Assembly (NCBI GenBank): GCA_034638255.1
Contig: JAWPGT010000009.1
Span: 248,001-312,000, forward strand
Length of the DNA stretch: 64,000 bases
Source of the DNA: Coprinus comatus
Lineage: Eukaryota; Basidiomycota; Agaricomycetes; Agaricales; Agaricaceae
Direction of reading: 5' to 3'
The notes below the pieces were generated by a model that searched no databases, was not told the origin of the DNA, and worked only from the letters and a program-made list of their open reading frames with translations. The position numbers and the translations under genes were made by a program. Shown in pieces: positions 1 to 10,074 of the stretch (its first letter is position 1; each line of letters starts with the position of its first letter).

Positions 1-90
1 ACCATGAATTAGAAAAAGAAATGCAGAACATGGATAGAAGAACATACCTCTGTCTTTGGGGTTAGCTATAGGACATCTCCACCCTTCTGG

Positions 91-255
91 CATTCTTGAT
101 GGGTATGGAACGACAGCAGTTATATGACTCCCACATTCTTGACAGGTATGAAATGGTGCTATACGACTCCTGCATTCTTGACAGTTATGAAATGGTGCTA
201 TACGACTCCTTGGCATTCTTGATGACAGGTACGAAACAGCGTTCTTGGTAGCTAT
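91..255. repeat. Degenerate ~40-bp tandem repeats
   Basis: The core CATTCTTGA recurs at about 91, 134, 173 and 214, followed each time by variants of ACAGGTATGAAATGGTGC and ATACGACTCC. Spacing is 43, 39 and 41 bp, so the repeat is at DNA level and does not keep one reading frame. On the minus strand two of the units read as a Cys-rich peptide with repeated CQEC motifs, but the next unit puts a stop in the frame. It may be part of a decayed element lying to the left of the window. Confidence 0.6.
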
Positions 256-540
256 GCAAGTCCCCGGTGTTCTAGGCATCCATCCGGTGACTTTGAAGAG
301 TCTACTTCCACCTTGAAGAGAGCTGCTGTGATTTGTTGGTTCCCAACTGATTTGATAAAAGAAACAAATGGATACTACACCTTGGACTTTGTGAATGTAT
401 CCCTGGCTTGGGGACAGTGTACCAGAAATGCAGCTGCAACTTCAATGCTAGTGTTGTGTGTGAGACTTGACAGCTGCCATGCTTGTTACTGACACTTTGA
501 CACTGTGAATCTTGTGCCTTGGGGTCCTTGAGAAGAATGG

Positions 541-935
541 GGCAGGGCGGGGGTGAGGATGTTAGGTTTTTCCCAGATATCTCCTTATCTTATCCATCTT
601 TCCTAATCACTCCACTTATCTTATCCTGATGTTCTGGACTCTTTCATAATGTTCTTTTCCCTTATTATGTTACTTACATATTCCCTTTGTGTGCTGGCAA
701 GGGTCCTTATTGTTCTCCCCTTTTGGTTGTTCTTTGTTCTGGTAGATATATAAGTCCCTCATGTCTTAGCCAAACCATCTAATCAATTCCCTTCTTTCTG
801 TGTCTGTGTCTGTGTCTGAGCTTAACTCTTTCTCAACTTCACTCTCATTCTCAATATCACTCTCTACCATTCTGACAGAGGAGACAGAGTGTTGGAGGTG
901 AGTGTAGAGGTGTCATTGTGTTGTTGAACTCAACA
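541..935 (+). mobile_element. Probable 3' LTR fragment with polypurine tract
   Basis: A G-rich purine tract (541-559, ending GGGGGTGAGGA) runs directly into TGTTAGG at 560, the arrangement expected where a 3' LTR begins in a Ty1/copia-like element. A TATA-like ATATATAAG lies near 746, and CTCAACA at about 929-935 could close the LTR, giving TGTT...AACA ends. An alternative end is ATAACA near 1013. No reverse transcriptase, integrase or matching 5' LTR is in the window, and no target-site duplication was seen, so this is an inferred, truncated remnant. The sequence at 260-540 has no convincing frame. Confidence 0.4.
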
Positions 936-1547
936 GCATGTGAAAAGTGCCCCAGATGGTTGAATGTTGAATGTTGAACATTTGTTCCATCAACAATAAG
1001 CACAAACATAACAATAATATATGTATATTAAATTTTGTGTTTTGTTTTCAAGTTATAGTGGTTTATAATAAATAAAACATGTATATTAACAACCTGGATT
1101 GACACCAGGGCTCAAAATGCAAGTGGTGCAACATATTATTACAATACAAAATACAACATTGACATAACATTATAATTGAAATAACATACATTAACATACA
1201 TACTATGGGATAACAAACATATTTGGAGCGGAACCACAACTTCTTGTCATACCGGAAGTTGAATGTTAAACTCGGAAGGAGTTCTTGATGGAGACTATGC
1301 CGGAACACGTTTCGGACCTGACATCAATGATTTGCGACAAATGTGGTTGAATGATGGAGGAACTTTGATGTGGAAACAATGGAACACCGGGATCAATGAT
1401 CATGACAAATATAACATCATACTAATCAGTGACATTATAGATAAGCATGTTATCTACTATCTACTGGTACTATACACAATGAAAAATTACTGAAGTGCTG
1501 GGGTTTTTTGGAGGAATTATTGCAGGACTGAGAATCTACCAGAATTG

Positions 1548-1596
1548 CCTTGTGTTCAACTGGGTGACAGCTCATATCACCCAGTTGAATACAAGG
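1548..1596. repeat. Inverted repeat, 20-bp arms, 9-bp loop
   Basis: Arm 1548-1567 and arm 1577-1596 are reverse complements with a single mismatch (CCTTGT-G/A-TTCAACTGGGTGA). The loop is CAGCTCATA. The structure could form a stable hairpin in DNA or RNA and sits in an otherwise gene-free region. It may be the end or core of a foldback/MITE-type element. No flanking duplication was recognised. Confidence 0.65.
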
Positions 1597-1751
1597 CCCA
1601 ATGTGGGAACTACAGGTGATTCGAAAAGCCTCTAGGTACATACAGGAGTAAGCTTTATATACAGGATTCTCTTGTTTGTAACATAAATAAAACAAAACAT
1701 AACCACAGTAAAGATAAACATATGATCGTTGGATAAGATAACGGGTATAAT

Positions 1752-1827
1752 CACGTGGTAAACAAGAGAAACGCTACAGATATTTACCATAGAATGATAC
1801 AGCGTGGATGTCACGCGTGTCACGCGT
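1752..1827 (+). promoter_or_regulatory. Putative promoter: E-box and two MluI cell-cycle boxes
   Basis: CACGTG lies at 1752-1757 and two ACGCGT boxes at 1813-1818 and 1822-1827, nine bases apart, about 120-130 bp before the ATG at 1945. A CCAAT motif on each strand follows at about 1835-1854. ACGCGT is the binding site of MBF (Mbp1/Swi6-type) factors in ascomycete yeasts. That it has this role here is inferred from sequence and position only. Confidence 0.4.
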
Positions 1828-1944
1828 CAATTATATTGGGATTCAGCCCAATTGGACTTACCTGAATTGGATTTCGTGATTTTACTACATTTCCTTCACT
1901 TTAAAGCTTTCTTTCACCCATTACCTCTGCTGGTTGACGCAGCC

Positions 1945-4900
1945 ATGTCAAAAGCCGGTTCTACGCGCAGCTCTGTCGCATCAAGACATAGCCACCCACC
2001 AACTACCATCGCCAACCTCTCATCTGACTCAGTAGTTGAAAGAGCATCCAACTTCTGTTACGTAGACATTCCTCTCCTTTCAGCAAAACAGAAAGAAAAG
2101 TACAAACGTGTACAAGATTCTTCTCTATTGCCAAAGATTGATGAGGTTATTGGAGAGTACGAAAGGGGCGGACGTTTATATTATTATGCTCGGTTCAATG
2201 GAGGCATCGCACATCGAGTATGTTCTCGTTATATGCCTCGCGTCTATAAAAAATTAACGCGTTTTATACTCTACAACAGTATACGGCAGATGGATTCTCT
2301 GATTATTTTTCGAATTTACTAGTGGTCTACAGTGCGTTGTTTTATTGTCATACAAACCCAGATCATAAACTCCTCACTTAGATGAAAAGAAAGCCAGCGG
2401 AAATCTCCCCGAATTTGACCCTAATGCAACCTATATACATCCATTACATCGCGCAGACAGCAAATTTCCTGTTCCAACCAGTCATGCAACGTCTCCTTCG
2501 TCTAGTGCTCTTTCAAGTCCACCAGATTCGGATGAAGAATACGACAATGAAAGTGTCGCCTCCACCCGCCGTCGCAGTTCTCTCCACAAAAGAGCTCTTC
2601 CATTTAGCCCAAGAAAAACAAGAAGAGTAGTCTTGACGCTACGCAACTCGGATGAAGAAACAGATGATGCGCTTGTAGGAAAGAAGAACCTTCGCCAACT
2701 CAGGTTGAAGCCCATATACAAAGATGACGATGAGGATTACGAGTCGGAATATAGCGACGACTACGAATATTCCACACGTCGCAAGTCGAAAGGCAAAGGC
2801 AAAGCTGCACCTAAACGCAAAGGTGTTCGTCCAGAGTATGGATCTGTTGGACCTATTGCAGACATTGAATTGGACTACTTCTCGGATGATGATGACAAGC
2901 CACTTCGCTCTCATCGTTCTATTTGCGAGAAGTGTCATCAAGGACCTGCTCATGAATTAATGGCCGCTTTTACAAAGCGGAAGAATAGGAAAAAGAAGCC
3001 AACAAGTGAAGACGAGTTTGACAATGAGGAAGATAGAATTGAGAGGCTTGGTGGTTGGGTGCGATGGTACGTAGTATTCAATTTGGACACAACGTTTCTC
3101 TAATTGAATTGTTCGACAGCTTGAAGTGCCCCGTTGCTGCTCATTGGGGCTGTATGGCTCAAACACAACGCGACGAAGTTATGAAAGCTATTCGGGAAAG
3201 TGATAATGCCAAATGGAAAGAGGAGGATGACGAGGAGGATTCTCAGGCACCAAGGCGGAAAGAACTGAAAAGAGACGAAACTACTGACTTCATTTGTGGT
3301 ACGTGAATAGCAATCCCAGCAACTTGTCTCACATCTGACCTAGTTAATAGGCCCTTGTTCTAGAGGTGGTATATGTATGGGATGCATGGAAACTGTCCTT
3401 GAACCTATTGTGGACGTACCAGCAAAGACTGGTGAAGATGTTGAAATGACCCCAGCAGATGAGGATAAGACTCCAAAGAAAAAAGAGAAAGTTACACCCG
3501 CTCGTGAACTTCTGTATCGTTGCTTGACTTGCAAACGACTTGCACATTACGCTCATCTTCGTCCACCTCCTGATCTTGTCGACGCCGACATTGCCGACAT
3601 CGCAGCATATTATCAAAAAAATACTTCATGGCTCTGTTCCGATTGTTATTCATATCGATATCCTCTCGACAAAATTATCGCTTGGCGTCCTTATCCTCCT
3701 AATGCTGTTGAACCTCCTCGTCCACATAATACTCCTCCTGCATATAAAGACCGTTTACCTCGAGAATACCTTGTCAAATGGCAAGACAGAAGTTACAGAC
3801 GATTAAATTGGGTTCCACATATGTGGTTGGTTTCTACTAATGGGTCAAAACTAAAGAATTTTTTGAGTGGCGGAACTAAGGTTGATTTGTTAGAGGAACC
3901 GGTAGAGGAAGTTATTCAAGATGAGAAGGAGAGAGAGAAAGAGAAAGAGAAAGAAGATGCACCTCCTACTTTTGAAGTTGCTGCTAATGAATCTCGCGAT
4001 TCTTCTGCTAAACCTGGAACTTCTTCACCGAGGTTACCAAATGATTCGATGCCCGATGCTGAAAAACGGATACCCCCTGCTTGGACGACTGTTGATCGAA
4101 TATTAGACGTTGTGTTTTGGGCACCAAAACTGAAGAAGAAAGCGAAGGATAAAAGGAAAGGAAAGAAGATTGTTACGAGTGATGACGAGGATGAAGATGA
4201 TGAGGATGAAAAGATACTTAAGGAAATGAGAGAGTTAATTGGTGAAGAGGGAGATATAACTTCAATATCAGATAGAGAAACAGCTGAAGAATGGGAGGCT
4301 AGGACAGGACAGACTATTACTATGGATGAAATCAAGAAGGTTGTATTTGCATTTATCAAATGGGATGATCTAGGTTATGATGAAGGTAAAAAGTTTCATC
4401 TCAATAATCGACCTTTAGAATTAGTTCACTGATATCATGACGCGTGTGCGTTGATAGTCAGTTGGGATTCACCACCGGAAGTTGGTGAGAAAGGTTATGA
4501 AACATATGAAAATGCCTTCAAGCGATATGTCTTCTCGAGGACTGTGGAGATACCTAAACTTAGCGCAGCACATGCAAAGAAGTTTGATGATCGGGTTAAA
4601 GATGAATTTAGGAAAAAATATCTCTTGAAGGATGCTACTAAATTACAATTAGGTCAGGCTCCAGGATTGAAGTTGATGCCTTTCCAAGTGGATGGATTTA
4701 ATTGGTTAGGTGATAATTGGTGGAATCATCAACATTGTATACTTGCTGATGAGATGGGTCTTGTAAGTGGTTACCTTTTTTATCATTATTCTTGTTTCAA
4801 TATTAATATTCTCTTACATTAGGGCAAAACCGTTCAAGTCACGGCTTTCCTAGGATATATTGCTTTAAAATGGAATGCCTTACCTGCTTTGGTTGTCGTA

Positions 4901-7900
4901 CCTAATTCGACAATCACAAATTGGGTACGAGAGTTCGAACGTTGGGCACCGAATTTACGTGTTGTTCCATTCTATGGCGAGAAGAAGGCAAGGGATATCA
5001 TCAAGAAGTATGAGCTCTTCCATGACGCACATCATTCAAGTAATACCTCTGCGAAGTTCCACGTTCTTGTGACTACGTATGAGAGTATTACTGGTAGGGA
5101 TTTCAATACCGTTTTCAAAAAACAAAATCGTTGGGAAGTGTTGGTTGTTGATGAAGGCCAGAGATGTAATTGTTTATTCTTCTAGGAAGATGTGATCCAT
5201 TGGCTTACACGTTGTTGATATAGTGAAAAGTGACAGCAGCTTGTTGTTCAGGAAGTTGAATGAGTTGAATACCATTCATCGTCTCATTATGACTGGAGTG
5301 AGCAATTTTTTCCTGTTTCGTTTACTTTACCTGGTTGACAATAGAATCCAGACGCCCTTAAACAACAATATCCGAGAGTTGTTTAACCTCATGAACTTCT
5401 TGGATTCCAAAGAATGGTCGAATCTTGAGGAACTGGAAAAGGAATACTCCGTCTTAGATGAAGAAAGTATCAAAACGTTGCATACGCGTCTAAGACCATA
5501 TTTCTTACGGCGGATTAAGAGCGAAGTACTCCAACTTCCGGCTAAAAATGAGGTTATCGTTCCTGTTTCGATGGCTCCCCTTCAGAAGGAGGTCTATAGA
5601 TCAATTCTCAGTGAGTATCGAGTTCATACTTCAGTTTGGCCCGGTTGAGTGATCCTAGTATTGACTCCGTATTTTTTTTTGTAACAAGGTCACAACCTAG
5701 ATATTCTTAATGGTCTATCGAATTCTAGGTCCTTCGGTGCCGTGAGTAAAGGAAAACTTAATAATGTCCTCATGCATTTGCGCAAGTGCGTATTACGTCA
5801 AGAAGTTTCGTTTTATCGTCACATTGACTCATTCTCATTTTAACTACCCATAGGTGTCTTCAGCATCCATACTTGTACTCTGAGAATATTGAGCCAAAAG
5901 GATTATCTGAAAAAGATACCCATGAAAAGCTCATTGATGCAAGTAGCAAACTGAGGTTCTTGAAAGCACTTCTACCTAAACTTAGGGAACGCGGGCACCG
6001 CGTGTTGTTGTTCAGTCAGGTGTGTTCAAGTCGTGTTTTTCTAGAGTTAATAGAAGGATGTTACTAATAGGAATCGCTTTACGCTTTTCTCTAAAGTTTG
6101 TAATTGCTTTGGATGTGATTGAAGACTTCTTGAACGGAGAAGGCTTCAAGTATTTGCGTCTTGTACGTAATTATGATTTTCTTGTTGGAAAGATTTCATT
6201 ATTGATTAAATTGATGACGTTTAGGATGGAAGTACGAAAGGAACAGAAAGGCAGAAAGGGATGGATGAATTTAACCGTGCTGGGTCTGACGTTTTCGTCT
6301 ATCTTTTGACTACTCGTGCTGGTGTAAGCTTCACTTCTATTTGTTATGTTTTTTAAAAACTGATTTTTTTTCTTGCGTCGTTAGGGCGTTGGAATTAATT
6401 TATTCGTAAGTTCGAATAGTAGTACATATGCGCTCTTGACTAATGTTTTTGGTTTTAGAGTGCTGATACAGTAATCATTTTCGATCCCGATTTTAATCCC
6501 CATCAAGATCTTCAAGTGAGTTTCATTTTTTGAGTATGATCATGATCAAATTCACAAAGAATGTTTCTAGGCAATTGCTCGCGCATATCGTTATGGTCAG
6601 AAGAAGACTTGTTTGGTGTTCAAGCTTATGGTCAAGGATTCGGCCGAAGGTGAGGATTGATATACAAACTATAATTTACAATTACTGAAGAAAGACATTT
6701 CCCAGAGCGTATTATGCAAATTGGAAAGAAGAAACTCGTACTTGACCATCTTATTGTCCAGAAAATGGATGATGATGAGGCTGGCGCAGGAGAAAATATT
6801 CAATCCATTTTGACTTATGGTGCTCAAGCCTTATTTGACGAAGGTCGAAGTACCCGAGATATTGTCTGTGAGTTCCAAGCTACATTTGGATATGAAATCC
6901 GGACTAATCAAGGAATTAGATTCGGATCATGATATCTCAAATTTGATTGAGAAAACCGAAGTAGAAGGCGAGGAAGAAGATAAACCCAAAGAAGGCGGGG
7001 GTTTCTCATTTGCTAAGATATGGGCTGCGGATAAAGATGCATTGGAAGAAGTTGAAGATAATGATCAGGTCGATTCTTGGGCACAGACGCTACAAATGAT
7101 TACGGCTGAAAGGGAAAAAGAAGTAATTCTTTCGCAAGCTACTGAACCAGCACGAGGACGTCGCAAAGCTGCCGCATTGGCTAAGGTAGGATTTCATTGT
7201 TTTGCCGGTACCGACAAGGAACCTCACATGACTTGTTCTAGACAAAGATGACTGTTGATGAAAGTACAATGGATGTGTTGAATTCAGTCAAGAAAGGAAA
7301 GAAAAAGAAGATTTCCAAGTCAAATATTTCTGCTTCTGGTTCAGCTTATAGTGTGTCGGATGGAGAAGAATCTCCTGATGAAAGCGATGGCGATATTGTC
7401 ATGGGAAATTCTTTACAAGAATTATATGTCGAACAGCCGCGTGTTCACACAGTTGAAAAGTATTCTGCGGAGATTACAATTACCCCTAAACCCAAAGCGC
7501 CGGCGAGATCACCGAGTCCAGTATACCCCGAATGCAGTTTATGTGGAGAAAGACACGGCGACGGCTACGGAGAATGTCCAATGACTGATAGTTCTGCTAA
7601 TCTGGCTGAGTATAGAGAAATGCTTATTCTAAACGCCGGTGATGAAGACTGGAATACCAGAGTAAGCGTAAATTCCGTAAAGCATGGATTATTAAGGCAT
7701 TACTGATCACCATTTATCAGAGCGAAGCCATCCAGGCAATTGATCAAATACTCTACAAGCGTGGTCATTTGTCACTCATAGCAGGACAACCCTTACATCC
7801 GCTAAAAGTAGTACCTCCTCAAATTCAAATTCCAACGATACCCGCTGTGACCAAACAACGAGCACCACAACCACAACCACGTCAGCCTTCCACGGTGGTC

Positions 7901-8359
7901 ACTAACCCCCATCCAGCCGTACCACCACTGCCGCAGCTTAATAATGGAACTCAGCGGCAACCAAATCACACCCCACATGTAACAGGACAGCCGAGACAGG
8001 GACCGCCTCTCATAAACAATGCTGTTCCAGTCGCCGGACCCTCGAAGCGACCCTCTTCCCCAATAATGGAACCCAAGAAGAAGAAGAAAAGGACGCATTT
8101 ACCATCTGACATATGTTGTCAAGTTTGCGGTCTGTCTATGCATCTTTTGAAAGACTGTTCTCTCGTTAAACTGGGATCACAAAGGTATGTGGGCAAGTGC
8201 TGGGAAAATAATGAAGCGAGTTACTTATGGCGTTATTATAGCATATCGCACCAAATCCAGCGCTTGGAGGCAGATTCTACCAAGGCTAATGTTGTAGATG
8301 TTCTAAGAAAACTTCTGAAAAAAGCAAAGCTGCGCGAAATGTACCAAGAGGTTCCATGA
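1945..8359 (+). CDS. Mit1/Mi-2-like SNF2 chromatin remodeling ATPase
   Basis: A multi-exon gene. The N-terminal half has acidic/basic linkers and Cys-rich zinc-finger segments of PHD type (CEKC near 2930, KCPVAAHWGC near 3130, CRGGICMGC-like near 3360, RCLTCKRLAHY near 3525). Two chromo-like blocks follow: EYLVKWQDRSYRRLNWVP at about 3770, and FIKWDDLGYDE joined across an intron to VSWDSPP at about 4460. The SNF2 motor has the split Walker A DEMGL/GKT, the motif II variant DEGQR, and the helicase C-terminal motifs (VLLFSQ, GVGINLF, ARAYRYGQKK). Near the C-terminus is a CCHC-like knuckle (CCQVCGLSMHLLKDC). Frames join through GT-AG introns, for example one before 4450 and an in-frame 57-bp intron at 8185-8241. 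The order matches Mi-2/CHD and S. pombe Mit1, which represses heterochromatin as part of SHREC. The start at 1945 is the first ATG of the conserved frame. Confidence 0.85.
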
Positions 8360-8561
8360 GGCTTTCTATACTCTTTTTTGTTCATTACCCTACTTACACT
8401 GCTATTTGTAGCATACTGCGGAGATTAATATAGCCCTAGATCTTATATGGTCCTACTGTGTTCATCGTGCGTTTATAATCCGGCAATAGCCGAGTATTGT
8501 GACATGGTGTGTGAGTAAGGTTTACCACAACATTGTACTTCTCTCTCTCCCCTCTCCCTTC

Positions 8562-9941
8562 ATGCAACATTCTGTGGTACCCCCTACGGCGGGACCATAT
8601 CCTGCCAATACGCTCAAACGGAGTAGATCCGGTGAACCACCCATACCTTCTCATCATGTAATTGAAATTCCCAAACTACCCGACGTTGGTGTCGACTTGA
8701 TTCTGGAAGTATTTACGCACAAGTCGTTGGGTACATCCGGAATGGCTGACAATTTGCGACTTGCGATACTTGGACAAGTAGTCTTAGATTGTGCTGTTAC
8801 ATTTGCATTACACAAGAGACAACCATTCTTGGACGCCGACGACATGGAGGTGAGTCAGCTGCTACATGATATCCAGGCTCATCATGTTAAATCGTGATGT
8901 ATGTGTGGCTCTCAGGTCATACGAGCAAGATTACTCAGTGATGATAATATTGCAAATTGGGTAAAATCTTATAATTTGTTGAAGCGAATACGTTGTGTGG
9001 TTGAACTCAGGGATAAGTTAAACACACCTGAGGTGTGTGTATTCATTTACCTGCAAGCCACCTGGATTTGAATGCATATTCCTCAATTACAGGAAGCACG
9101 AACAGTTTTCAATGCATATGCTGGTGCCATATTCACAGATTGTGGCCAAGATGTTGTGAATAGATGGGTACAACGGCTACTTAGATATCAAGAACAAGAA
9201 CATATCATGGAGACTCCGCCAGCAAAGAGAATCAAGAACGAGGAGTTCTCGGTTTCCATTGCTACTGGGTCTTCAGCTCCGTCACCCCCGCCACTAGCAT
9301 CACAATCGCCGCAATCTCAGACTTATTCGCCTACCTCACCATATCTAAATGCACCTCCCGCACAATCATCATATTCACCAATGATTGTACCCGCTGCTGG
9401 GCCTGTTAGGCAGATTCCGCCTCACATGAATAAGCCAGCAGTGCCTTCGTACTCACCCGGACAATGGAATACGCTGTTAGAAACCCTGAAGCAATCGCGC
9501 TTTATGGTTGGCGCAGAGGCAACGCAACCTCAGCCTCAGCAGCGTGTGCAACCGGTATCGGGTATGAGGGCATACGCGGGTCAAGGCCAGGAGTCATCTT
9601 CAAGCATTGCGAGACCGAATCCTTTAGCGCCTGCAACACCTGGGGCGCCTTTTCTCCCCTTGTTTAATCAAACTGCGGCTCAACGTGGTGTTCGTGTGGA
9701 ATATCCCGCTGCCTTCAGTGGGCCTCAGCATGCTGGGCAGTGGCATGTGCGATGTGTTGGTAAGCCTAGTTTTAGTTGATTCTGAGATCGTGCTCGGCAG
9801 GGGTGATTATGCCACCTGCATTTGTCTAACGCGTTCCCGACAGTGAATGGTATTACAAAAGGAGAGGGAACAGGAAATAGTAAGCAGATCGCTAAGGAAG
9901 CGGCAGCACGAGAGGCGTATTATAAGATGGGATGGACTTAA
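8562..9941 (+). CDS. Pseudo-RNase III domain protein with C-terminal dsRNA-binding domain
   Basis: Three introns (about 8850-8916, about 9034-9092, 9760-9843). The first half has the RNase III fold pattern: FTHKSL, then NLRLAILGQVVLD, and after the second intron ARTVFNAYAGAIFTD followed by a W..RLL helix. The catalytic acids of active RNase III are replaced: the family signature RLEFLGD is RLAILGQ, and the second motif (D..EA..GA.F.D) has N-A in place of the catalytic E-A. The middle is Pro/Ser/Gln-rich. The C-terminus, NGITKGEGTGNSK then KEAAAREAYYKMGW, is a good dsRBD second half. It therefore probably binds structured RNA without cutting it. It is not obviously mitoribosomal mL44. It sits about 200 bp after the Mit1-like gene on the same strand. 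Function is not known to me. Confidence 0.7.
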
Positions 9942-10074
9942 AATTAGTTAATTGTTTCATGTTTCTTTTTAGACATTTATTTATTTGTATGAAATGAGCT
10001 ATTGCTTTGTCAGCGTCAGGTTGCTTCCCGAAAAGCCCTGAATCACCACCGCCTTTCCGAGTGTATATCCCTCC

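Noticed and set aside
1263..1493. Plus-strand frame of 76 codons
   Set aside because: No domain, no convincing splice partners and low-complexity AT-rich 3' part; probably chance.
8499..8561. Upstream extension of the pseudo-RNase III frame to 8499
   Set aside because: The extra residues are not conserved-looking; the ATG at 8562 suits the domain start better.
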